Made by a program: the position numbers and the translations under genes. Below the pieces are notes generated by a model. It had not been told where the DNA came from. It ran no database searches and saw only the letters and a program-made list of their open reading frames with translations. 64,000 nucleotides of DNA, taken from NCBI GenBank assembly GCA_965204405.1, contig CBDBEN010000005.1, positions 3,348,001-3,412,000 of the forward strand. Reading direction: 5' to 3'. Source of the stretch: JANQPX01 sp965204405 (lineage in GTDB: Bacteria > Pseudomonadota > Alphaproteobacteria > Geminicoccales > Geminicoccaceae). This document shows, in pieces, positions 34,637 through 42,429 of the stretch. Every line of letters begins with the position of its first letter. Position 1 is the stretch's first letter.

Positions 34637-36319
34637 ATGCCATCGACGCGATCGCAACGCCTCCTCATTTTCGGATTCCTGCTGGTCCTTGGCGGATGCG
34701 CCATCGAGCAGCCATTGTCGTCGCCTTCGGCGTCGGGCGAGCCGGAAATTACCCTACCCGAACCGGCTCTGGGCCAATCCGACCCTACACCGCCAGAGGC
34801 CCCCTCGAGCGAATCCGCCGTATCAGCCGACGCGACCGACGCCTCCAGCCTCGAACCGTCCGATCCCGAGCAGGATCTCCTGCCTGCAAGCAGCACCGTC
34901 TTCCGCCCGAAGGCCCCCATCCGCGCGGATGTTTCGGATCTTCTGAAGGGCCTGCCCAAGGGAGCGAAGGCGGCATTCGTGGTTGTCGACCTGGAGCGCG
35001 GCGACATCATCGCCGAACACAATATCGAGCACACGCTGATCCCGGCATCGACGGCCAAGCTCGCCACAGCCCTGGTCGCCTTGGATGTACTGGGGCCGAG
35101 GCATCGCTACAAAACCGAGCTCCATATGGTGGGGACGGTAAAAAATAGCGAGCTTGACGGTGACCTCATCCTCAAAGGCGGCGGCGATCCGCTGCTCGAC
35201 ATCCCCGACCTGATCACGCTCGCCGGCGACCTCAAGCGGCGGGGCATTCACAAGATCACCGGGCGTTTTCTGATCGACGATACATTGCTGCCCAGATTTA
35301 CCGAGATCGCGGCGACCCAACCGCTGGAGGCCCCCTACAACCCCGGCATCGGCGCCCTGTCCCTGGCCTTTAACCGCGTTCATCTGTCCTGGCGGAGCGG
35401 GGCCGGGCCTGTGGTCGAGACCGTACCGTCACTCAATGAGGCCAGGTTCGAGAAGGCCGCCCGGGATGGCTTGCCGCCAAGCGGCATCAACTTGAAACAG
35501 CGTCAGGACGGCCGCGTTCTCTGGCAGCTCGCGGACCGCGGCAAGAGGCGTTCGAAAAAGTCGCTTCCGGTCAAGGACCCGGGCCTGCACGCGGGCAGCG
35601 TCTTCGCCGACATCGCCGCCATGCAGGGCATCGACCTGCCGGCCCCGACCCGTGCCGCCCTGCCGCCCAAAGCCCGCCTGATCGCCACCCATAAGAGCCG
35701 GCCGCTGCTCGAACTCGTCCGCAACATGCTTTGGTACAGCAACAATCTGATGGCCGAACTCATCGGCTTGTCGGTCGCCCGCGAATCCAACCCCGAGGTG
35801 CCGAGCCTGGAAGCATCCGGTGACATCATGCGCAGCCATCTCAAGCGCCTTGTCCCTGAAGCGGAATGGTCGAAGACGGTCCTCGGCAATCACTCAGGGC
35901 TCAACAGCGGCGGCCGGATGACGCCTCTGCATCTGGCAGCCATCCTGCAAAAGGGCTGGGACAATGAAAGCCTTGTTGGCCTTCTCCCGGTTTCAGGCTG
36001 GTCCGGCACCCTCACCCGGCGTTTTACCGGACAAGACGAAGCGCTTCGCGTCTGGGCCAAGACCGGCAGCCTCAACTATGCCAATTCCCTTGCGGGCTTC
36101 ATGCTGTCCCCGACCTATGGTCCAACAGCTTTCGCGATCATGATCTCCGATCTCGAAGCCCGCGCTACCTACGACGCCCGCCCCCACCGCACCCGAAAGG
36201 CGGAGGCCGCCGCGGACAAATGGCACGGCAAGACCCAAGCGATCATCGACCGGATCGTCGAGGACTGGCTGCAGCCCTCGCCAGCGGTTGCCGCAATACA
36301 AGAGGCAGGCCGAGGCTAA
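34637..36319 (+). CDS. dacB: D-alanyl-D-alanine carboxypeptidase/endopeptidase, PBP4 (DacB) family lipoprotein
   Basis: A 560-residue peptidase of family S13. The signal peptide ends in lipobox LGGC (Cys at about residue 19), followed by a Pro/Glu/Ser-rich linker of about 80 residues. Catalytic motifs are SxxK in PASTAKLATA, SxN in WYSNNLMAE and KTG in WAKTGSLNYANS. It trims or cleaves peptidoglycan cross-links in the periplasm. The ATG at 34637 has AGGAA upstream; the longer frame to 34562 destroys the signal peptide. Being a lipoprotein with a long linker is less usual for DacB, which is normally soluble. It is divergent from the sugar operon. Confidence 0.9.
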   Translation: MPSTRSQRLLIFGFLLVLGGCAIEQPLSSPSASGEPEITLPEPALGQSDPTPPEAPSSESAVSADATDASSLEPSDPEQDLLPASSTVFRPKAPIRADVSDLLKGLPKGAKAAFVVVDLERGDIIAEHNIEHTLIPASTAKLATALVALDVLGPRHRYKTELHMVGTVKNSELDGDLILKGGGDPLLDIPDLITLAGDLKRRGIHKITGRFLIDDTLLPRFTEIAATQPLEAPYNPGIGALSLAFNRVHLSWRSGAGPVVETVPSLNEARFEKAARDGLPPSGINLKQRQDGRVLWQLADRGKRRSKKSLPVKDPGLHAGSVFADIAAMQGIDLPAPTRAALPPKARLIATHKSRPLLELVRNMLWYSNNLMAELIGLSVARESNPEVPSLEASGDIMRSHLKRLVPEAEWSKTVLGNHSGLNSGGRMTPLHLAAILQKGWDNESLVGLLPVSGWSGTLTRRFTGQDEALRVWAKTGSLNYANSLAGFMLSPTYGPTAFAIMISDLEARATYDARPHRTRKAEAAADKWHGKTQAIIDRIVEDWLQPSPAVAAIQEAGRG

Positions 36320-36632
36320 AGAAAGTTGCTTGACCTTTCCTGGAGCGAAGATGATCTGCTGTAAGACGGTTCATGCCAGCTTCAAGACGCCACAGGATTG
36401 ACTAGCAACAAAAACTCAAAATATAAGATCCGCGATCATCTATTTTTTCTGCCCGACCTTAGCCACATATACTTCAGATTGCTTGAAAGTTGCCTTTCCA
36501 GGCTTCAAGGAGATATTTGAGTTATTGACACCAAGATAATATCAACGAATCGGACGCATAAATGGAAACATTTACACGTAGAATTGTTTAGAAGGGAGGG
36601 AGTGCGGATATCCAGGCATTTTTGGAGGAATC
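36320..36632. other. Intergenic stretch upstream of the HEAT-repeat gene
   Basis: About 310 bases, AT-rich from 36400 to 36580. No gene seen. It should contain the promoter of the HEAT-repeat gene, whose ribosome site GGAGG lies at 36623-36628. Confidence 0.45.
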
Positions 36633-37466
36633 ATGTCAATGCGAAGAAACTCAGCTGGCCAAAAACAGACAAAAATGGTTGGCATGGCCATCCTCATATC
36701 TGCTTTTTTTGCCTCCGGAACCTCCTTCGCCGAGTCCCCGAGGGACAAAGCAACCAGATTGCTCAAAGAGCTTCAATCCGCCGATTCGCTTACGCAGCCT
36801 GAAATCGTTCGTGAAATACAGGGGATGGGTGCTGACGCCGTGCCGTCGCTTCTCGACGGCGTGAATGGCAACGACAAGACGGTTCGTCACCAATCGATCG
36901 AGATTTTGGGACGTATCGGTGATGAAGCCAACACCGCCCTGCCCCGCTTGATGGAGGCTCTCAAGGACCCGGAGCCGCAAATCAGGCGCAACGCCGCCTG
37001 GGCCATAGGACGCGTTGGCGGCGAAGCTGCCGACATCATGCCCGCCCTTCTCGATACGGCCGAAGACGTCCAGTGGGATGTTCGTGCCGACGCGGTTTGG
37101 GCGATGGGCAAGGTGGTGGAAAATCAAGCCGAATGGGATGCTCTCGATAGCGATTTGGTCGCGTCGATCATGAACTTCCTGGAGGACAACTCACTCCACG
37201 TCCGCTGGAGTGCTGCCTGGTCTCTTGCCCGCTTCGGACCTGGCGCCGAGGACGCCCTGGAATCCCTCGTCGATACTTTGGAGGACGAGCATGCCAAGGT
37301 CCGGGCCAGCGCCGCATCAGCCGTGGGCAGGATCGCGTCATCCCATCATGAAGAACTGGTGGGCGAGGCGCTCACCAAAGCCATGAACGACGAAAGCCCC
37401 CTCGTGCGCGACCGCGCCGCCGCAGCACTCCATTCCCTGAGGGCAAGAACCGCGCCCAGCTTCTAA
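36633..37466 (+). CDS. Secreted HEAT-repeat protein
   Basis: A 277-residue protein with a signal peptide (KMVGMAILISAFFASGTSFAE) and five or more HEAT-like repeats of about 35-40 residues, such as LPRLMEALKDPEPQIRRNAAWAIGRVGGEA and VASIMNFLEDNSLHVRWSAAWSLARFG. These alpha-helical scaffolds bind other proteins; the periplasmic partner is unknown. A strong GGAGG ribosome site sits five bases before the ATG. It is a single-gene unit that faces the IclR gene, with a palindromic repeat 28 bp after its stop. Confidence 0.82.
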   Translation: MSMRRNSAGQKQTKMVGMAILISAFFASGTSFAESPRDKATRLLKELQSADSLTQPEIVREIQGMGADAVPSLLDGVNGNDKTVRHQSIEILGRIGDEANTALPRLMEALKDPEPQIRRNAAWAIGRVGGEAADIMPALLDTAEDVQWDVRADAVWAMGKVVENQAEWDALDSDLVASIMNFLEDNSLHVRWSAAWSLARFGPGAEDALESLVDTLEDEHAKVRASAASAVGRIASSHHEELVGEALTKAMNDESPLVRDRAAAALHSLRARTAPSF

Positions 37467-37493
37467 GCCTTCTTCGACCATATGAAGTCACCA

Positions 37494-37557
37494 CCAGCCC
37501 GCTCCCAACTACCCGATATGGTCGGGATCCTGCGGGTTGGGAGGGGGAGCGGGCTGG
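37494..37557. repeat. Palindromic repeat copy 4, between convergent genes
   Basis: CCAGCCCGCTC (37494-37504) pairs with GAGCGGGCTGG (37547-37557), with further pairing inside (CCCAAC / GTTGGG). It lies between the ends of the HEAT-repeat gene and the IclR gene, consistent with a bidirectional terminator. Confidence 0.82.
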
Positions 37558-37606
37558 TTCCGTTTGATCGGATAGTGCTTTTACCAGTGGTCGCGCAATC
37601 ACGGCA

Positions 37607-38434
37607 TTAAAGAGACTGGCCCGGCCTGCGGCCGCCAATGGTCGCGGTGATCTCGCCGGCAACACGTTTGATCCTGGGACCAAGCTCGCCGATCCGGTCA
37701 TAGGTCAGGCGTGTGATCGGGCCTGAGATCGAAACCGCGGCCACCACCTCTCGAAATTCGTTGAAGATCGGGGCAGCCACGCAGCGCATGCCTATGGTCG
37801 CCTCTTCATCGTCAAGGGCCCACTGACGCTCGCGTGCGATCGCAAGATCCTCGAAGAACCGGCGGTCATTGGTGAGCGTCTTTCGCGTAAAGCCGGGCAT
37901 GCCGACCTTCTCCAGAAGCTTCCTGATCGCCCCGTCGGACCAGGTGGCGAGGATCGCTTTGCCCATGGCCGAGGAGTGGATTGGCGTCCTGGTCCCCGGC
38001 CGGTGAAACGCTCGAATCGGGTTATGGCATTCGATCTGGGCGAGATAGACGATATTACCGTCATCCTCGACCCCGAGATTGACCGATTCGCCGGTTTCGC
38101 CGACGAGATCCCGCATGATCGGCCGGCCGAGATCGACCACCTTGCGGTTGCGCAAAAAGCCGTTGCCGATCTGGAAGGCGGTCACCCCGATAAACCAGAG
38201 CTTTCTCTCCGGATCCATGGAAACCATCCCATGCCCCTCGAGGGACGTCAGGATGCGGTGCACCGTCGAGGTGGCCATGCCTGCCTGATGGGCGATCGAG
38301 GTCAGGGTCATACCGTCCGCCGCCGAAACCGCCTCCATGATCCCGATCGCTCGGTCCAGCACCTGGATACCGCCGGTATCCTTGGCAGCGCCCTGCACCT
38401 GCCGTCCCCGCCGCTGTATCCGCTCCCGTGCCAC
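37607..38434 (-). CDS. IclR-family transcriptional regulator
   Basis: A 275-residue regulator. The winged helix (TLTSIAHQAGMATSTVHRILTSLEGHGMVSMD) is followed by the GAF-like IclR ligand domain (IHSSAMGKAILA, GMRCVAAPIFNEFREVVAAVSISGP). It is divergent from glyA and separated by 271 bp that contain an inverted-repeat operator. It probably controls the glyA/sgaA/hydroxypyruvate reductase genes in response to a C2 or C3 acid such as glyoxylate, by analogy with regulators such as BhcR; this ligand is an inference. The N-terminus has a basic 20-residue extension before the HTH. Confidence 0.88.
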   Translation of the reverse strand: MARERIQRRGRQVQGAAKDTGGIQVLDRAIGIMEAVSAADGMTLTSIAHQAGMATSTVHRILTSLEGHGMVSMDPERKLWFIGVTAFQIGNGFLRNRKVVDLGRPIMRDLVGETGESVNLGVEDDGNIVYLAQIECHNPIRAFHRPGTRTPIHSSAMGKAILATWSDGAIRKLLEKVGMPGFTRKTLTNDRRFFEDLAIARERQWALDDEEATIGMRCVAAPIFNEFREVVAAVSISGPITRLTYDRIGELGPRIKRVAGEITATIGGRRPGQSL

Positions 38435-38555
38435 CGCTTCTCCTCCCGCCGCCTTAACACAGAAAAGTCGCTGTGTTTATAATATGCTACTTTTCCCGAA
38501 ATTTTCCAATCTCGGTGAGAAATCAGCATAACACACTGCTTTAACAAGATAAAAA

Positions 38556-38578
38556 ATTTTCCCGCATTTCAGGAAAAT
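38556..38578. promoter_or_regulatory. Inverted-repeat operator for the IclR regulator
   Basis: ATTTTCC (38556-38562) and GGAAAAT (38572-38578) form a perfect 7-bp inverted repeat with 9-base spacing. The GGAAA/TTTCC core is of the type bound by IclR-family proteins. Another TTTTCCC..TTTTCC stretch is at 38491-38508. It lies between the divergent iclR and glyA genes in an AT-rich region. Confidence 0.55.
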
Positions 38579-38705
38579 ATCCCAAAATCTGAATTGCTGA
38601 ACATGGCCCTGAGCCATATCCTTGATGCTAACGAGAGCGAGATGTAGGGACACAAAGGCAAGATCCAAAGCCGTGTATCCCTGCCTATGAGAGGTCCTGT
38701 TCGCC

Positions 38706-40004
38706 ATGTTGAAAACCGCCGCCGCATCCGATCTCCGGACGTTCTTCAAAGCCGGTGTCGGCGACACCGATCCCGAGCTTGCCGACGCCATCGCCAAGGA
38801 GCTTGGCCGCCAGCAGAACGAGATCGAGCTGATCGCGTCCGAGAACATCGTCAGCCGCGCCGTACTCGATGCCGCTGGCTCGGTGCTCACCAACAAATAT
38901 GCCGAGGGCTATCCCGGACGGCGCTATTACGGCGGCTGCCAATATGTCGACATCGCCGAAAACCTGGCGATCGAGCGCGCAACCCGGCTATTCGGCTGCG
39001 GCTTTGCCAATGTCCAGGCCAATTCCGGCTCGCAAGCCAATCAAAGCGTGCTCCTGGCACTCGCCAAGCCCGGCGACACCATCCTCGGCATGAGCCTGGA
39101 TGCAGGCGGCCACCTGACCCACGGCGCCAGGCCGAACCTCTCCGGCAAATGGTTCAACGCCGTGCAGTACGGCGTCACCAAGGACACCCATCAGATCGAC
39201 TACGACCAGGTGGCGAACCTCGCCCGCGAGCACAAGCCCACCATCATCATCGCCGGCGGCTCCGCCTATCCGCGCACCATCGACTTTGCCCGCTTCCGCG
39301 CGATTGCCGACGAGGTCGGCGCCATCCTCCATGTGGACATGGCCCATTTCGCAGGCCTGGTAGCAGCTGGCGTCCACCCCTCCCCCTTCCCCCATGCCCA
39401 TGTGGCCACCACCACCACCCACAAGACCCTGCGCGGCCCCCGCGGCGGCATGGTCCTGACCGACGACGAGGCCATCGCCAAGAAGATCAACTCCGCGATC
39501 TTCCCCGGCCTCCAGGGCGGCCCGCTCATGCATGTCATCGCCGGCAAGGCGGTCGCGTTCGGCGAAGCCCTCGATCCCGGCTTCAAGGCCTATGCAGCCA
39601 GCGTGGTCGAGAATGCCAAGGCGCTTGGCGAAACCCTCAAATCCGCCGGCCTCGATCTCGTCTCCGGCGGTACCGACACCCATGTGCTCCTGGTCGATCT
39701 CCGTCCGAAAGCCGTCACCGGCAAGGATGCCGAGATCGCCCTTGGCCGCGCCCACATCACCTGCAACAAGAACGGCGTGCCCTTCGATCCGGAAAAGCCC
39801 ACCATCACGTCGGGCATCCGCCTCGGCACCCCTGCCGGCACCACCCGCGGCTTCGGCATCGCCGAGTTCCAGGAGATCGGCAGCCTGATCGCCGAGGTCC
39901 TGGACGGCCTGGCCGCCAATGGCCCGGACGGCAACGGGGCCGTCGAGGCGAAAGTCAAGGAAAGCGCCATCGCGCTTTGCGAGAGATTCCCGATCTACAC
40001 CTAG
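38706..40004 (+). CDS. glyA: Serine hydroxymethyltransferase
   Basis: A 432-residue PLP enzyme that converts glycine and methylene-tetrahydrofolate to serine. Hallmarks are ELIASENIVSRAVLDA, YGGCQYVDIAENLA, the PLP lysine in VATTTTHKTLRGPRGG and GTPAGTTRGFG near the C-terminus. It leads a probable operon with serine-glyoxylate aminotransferase 28 bp downstream, so here it likely serves assimilation of glycine/glyoxylate or one-carbon units rather than only folate metabolism. The window does not show whether another glyA exists. Confidence 0.96.
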   Translation: MLKTAAASDLRTFFKAGVGDTDPELADAIAKELGRQQNEIELIASENIVSRAVLDAAGSVLTNKYAEGYPGRRYYGGCQYVDIAENLAIERATRLFGCGFANVQANSGSQANQSVLLALAKPGDTILGMSLDAGGHLTHGARPNLSGKWFNAVQYGVTKDTHQIDYDQVANLAREHKPTIIIAGGSAYPRTIDFARFRAIADEVGAILHVDMAHFAGLVAAGVHPSPFPHAHVATTTTHKTLRGPRGGMVLTDDEAIAKKINSAIFPGLQGGPLMHVIAGKAVAFGEALDPGFKAYAASVVENAKALGETLKSAGLDLVSGGTDTHVLLVDLRPKAVTGKDAEIALGRAHITCNKNGVPFDPEKPTITSGIRLGTPAGTTRGFGIAEFQEIGSLIAEVLDGLAANGPDGNGAVEAKVKESAIALCERFPIYT

Positions 40005-40032
40005 CCCCCCGCACCACCCCAGGAGACATCTC

Positions 40033-41226
40033 ATGGCTGGATTTCCAGGTCTGTTCATCCCTGGCCCGACAAACATGCCCTTTTCGCTGCGTCAGGCCAT
40101 GGAAGTACCGCTCGAAGATCAGCGTTCCCCGGACTTCCCGAAGCTCACTTTGCCGTTGTTCGCGGACCTCAAAAAAATCTTCAAGACCGAAACCGGCCAG
40201 GTCTTCCTGTTCCCGGGCTCAGGCACCGGCGGCTGGGAAGCGGCGATCACCAATACCCTCACACCCGGCGACAAGGTGGTGATCGCCGTCTTCGGCCAGT
40301 TCTCCCACCTCTGGGCCGACCTCTGCCAGCGCCACGGCCTCGACGTCGACATCATCGAGACCGATTGGGGCGTCGGCGCCCGCCCCGAGGAATACGCCAA
40401 GCGCCTTGAGGCCGATCGTGACAAAAAGATCAAGGCCGTCCTGGTCTGCCACAACGAAACCGCGACCGGTGTCAAGTCCGACATCGCCCCGATCAGGAAG
40501 GTCCTGGACGAGCTGGACCACCCAGCCCTCCTCATGGTCGATGGCGTCAGCTCGATCGCCAGCATCGACTTCCGCATGGACGAATGGGGCGTCGACATTG
40601 CCGTCTCCGGCTCGCAAAAGGGCTTCATGCTGCCGACCGGGCTTGCCATCGTCGCCGCCAGCCAAAAAGCGCTCGCCTGCTACGAGCGCGCCAAGCTGCC
40701 GCGCTGCTTCCTCGATTTCGGCGACATGATCAAGCTGAACGCGGACGGCTACTTCCCCTACACCCCCGCCACCACGCTCCTTCGCGGCCTTCGTGGCTCA
40801 ATCGACATGCTGCTGGACGAAGGCCTGGACAACGTCTTCGCCCGCCATCACCGCCTGGCCGAAGCCGTCCGCCGGGGCATCCGCGCCTGGGGCCTCGAGC
40901 TCTGTGCAAAGGAGCAAAAGTGGCAATCCGACACTGTGAGCGCGATCGTCGTCCCGGACAACATCGATGCCAAGGACGTCATCAGCCACGCCTTTAAGAA
41001 CTACCAGCTCTCCCTCGGCACCGGCCTCACCAAGGTCGCCGGCAAGGTGTTCCGCATCGGCCATCTCGGCTGGCTCAACGAGCTGATGGTGCTGCAAGCC
41101 CTTGCCGGCTCCGAAATGGCCCTGCGCGATGCCGGCTACCAGGTCGATCTCGGCAGCGGCGTCGCCGCCGCCCAGCGCTACTTTTTCGATACGCAAGTCA
41201 CAGACAGCCTGAAATCCGCCGCCTAG
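40033..41226 (+). CDS. sgaA: Serine--glyoxylate aminotransferase family protein
   Basis: A 397-residue class V PLP aminotransferase: IPGPTNMPFSLRQAM, PGSGTGGWEAAITNTL, VDGVSSIASIDFRMDEWGVD, the PLP lysine in SGSQKGFMLP, and FRIGHLGWLNELM. It transfers the amino group of serine (or another amino acid such as aspartate, as in BhcA) to glyoxylate, giving glycine and hydroxypyruvate. AGGAG precedes the ATG at 40033; a longer open frame is a shadow. With SHMT and the reductase it makes a glyoxylate-to-glycerate route. Confidence 0.92.
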   Translation: MAGFPGLFIPGPTNMPFSLRQAMEVPLEDQRSPDFPKLTLPLFADLKKIFKTETGQVFLFPGSGTGGWEAAITNTLTPGDKVVIAVFGQFSHLWADLCQRHGLDVDIIETDWGVGARPEEYAKRLEADRDKKIKAVLVCHNETATGVKSDIAPIRKVLDELDHPALLMVDGVSSIASIDFRMDEWGVDIAVSGSQKGFMLPTGLAIVAASQKALACYERAKLPRCFLDFGDMIKLNADGYFPYTPATTLLRGLRGSIDMLLDEGLDNVFARHHRLAEAVRRGIRAWGLELCAKEQKWQSDTVSAIVVPDNIDAKDVISHAFKNYQLSLGTGLTKVAGKVFRIGHLGWLNELMVLQALAGSEMALRDAGYQVDLGSGVAAAQRYFFDTQVTDSLKSAA

Positions 41227-41257
41227 CCGGGACGCCGGCGGCGTGGACAAAAGGGAA

Positions 41258-41286
41258 CGGTGGCTGATCCTGCAGGTTGGCCACCG
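41258..41286 (+). repeat. Hairpin-forming inverted repeat after sgaA
   Basis: CGGTGGC (41258-41264) and GCCACCG (41280-41286) are perfect complements with a 15-base loop. It follows the aminotransferase stop by 32 bases. It may be a processing or attenuation hairpin before the hydroxypyruvate reductase gene; there is no T-run. Confidence 0.45.
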
Positions 41287-41405
41287 GCCTGGATTGGATG
41301 CCGGTTTTTGAAAAGTCACATCCGATGGCCGCCATTACCGTTTTCCGACCGTAGATCCAATTCCATATCAACAGAGATGACCGCAACGTCACGGGAGAGC
41401 AGAGC

Positions 41406-42377
41406 ATGAGCAAGCCCAAGGTGATCGTCACCCGCCGCTGGCCGGAAAAAGTCGAACAGGCCCTAACCGAGCATTTCGACGTCGAGCTGAACAGCGAAGA
41501 CAAGCCGTTCAGCGCCGCCGACCTCAAGGACGCCATCACCCGCGCCGACGCTCTGTTCTCCACCGTGACCGACAAGATCGACGCCGACCTCCTGGGCACC
41601 GCACAGCGCCGCGCCAAGCTGGTCAGCAATTTCGCCGTCGGCTTCAACAATATCGACATCGAAGCCGCCAAGCAGCACGGCATCGTCGTCACCAACACCC
41701 CCGACGTCCTGACCCACGCCACCGCCGATCTCGGCATGACCCTGATGCTCTCGGTCGCGCGCCGCGCCGGCGAAGGCGAACGCCATGTGCGCGGCAAGCA
41801 CTGGACCGGCTGGCGCCCCACCCACATGATGGGCAGCCACGTCACCGGCAAAACGCTCGGGCTCATCGGCCTCGGCCGCATCGGCGGCGCCATGGCTAAA
41901 AGGGCCAGCCGCGGCTTCGACATGAACGTCATCGCCTACGACCCCTATCCGCCGGCGGCGGACCGCCTGGACGACCTCGGCGTATCGATGGTCGACAGCC
42001 TCGAGGCCATCTTCGAGCAAAGCGACTTCGTCTCGGTCCACTGCCCGGCAACCCCGGAAAACCGCCATCTCATCAACGCCGAGCGCCTGCAGAAAATGCA
42101 GCCCCACGCCTTCCTCATCAACACCGCCCGCGGCGACATCGTCGACGAGCAGGCTCTTGTCGACGCCCTCGCCCGTGGCGAGATAGCCGGCGCCGGCCTC
42201 GACGTCTTCGAGGAAGAGCCAAAAATCACCGAAGACCTGTTGCTTATGGAAAACGTCGTCCTCCTCCCCCACCTAGGCAGCGCCACCCTCGAAACCCGCG
42301 AAGCCATGGGCTTCCGCGTCCTCGACAACGCCAAAGCCTTCTTCGCCGACAAGGAACCCAACGACCGCGTCGCCTAG
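41406..42377 (+). CDS. Hydroxypyruvate/glyoxylate reductase (D-2-hydroxyacid dehydrogenase)
   Basis: A 323-residue NAD(P)-dependent D-2-hydroxyacid dehydrogenase. The Rossmann motif is GLGRIGGAMAKRA, followed by catalytic Arg in NTARGDIVDE, Glu in EEEPKITE and His in LLPHLGSAT. Given the neighbours it should reduce hydroxypyruvate to D-glycerate, the last step of the serine-cycle-like module. The ATG has GGAGAGCAGAGC upstream. It is convergent with the NACHT gene, with only 52 bp between stops. Confidence 0.9.
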   Translation: MSKPKVIVTRRWPEKVEQALTEHFDVELNSEDKPFSAADLKDAITRADALFSTVTDKIDADLLGTAQRRAKLVSNFAVGFNNIDIEAAKQHGIVVTNTPDVLTHATADLGMTLMLSVARRAGEGERHVRGKHWTGWRPTHMMGSHVTGKTLGLIGLGRIGGAMAKRASRGFDMNVIAYDPYPPAADRLDDLGVSMVDSLEAIFEQSDFVSVHCPATPENRHLINAERLQKMQPHAFLINTARGDIVDEQALVDALARGEIAGAGLDVFEEEPKITEDLLLMENVVLLPHLGSATLETREAMGFRVLDNAKAFFADKEPNDRVA

Positions 42378-42429
42378 GCCGCGAGCCGCGGCGGGCTGGA
42401 CGGGACCTCGCCCGGTGGCCGGGCTGCCG

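Noticed and set aside
38988..40076. A 362-codon open frame antisense to glyA
   Set aside because: Shadow of a highly conserved enzyme gene; no family resemblance.
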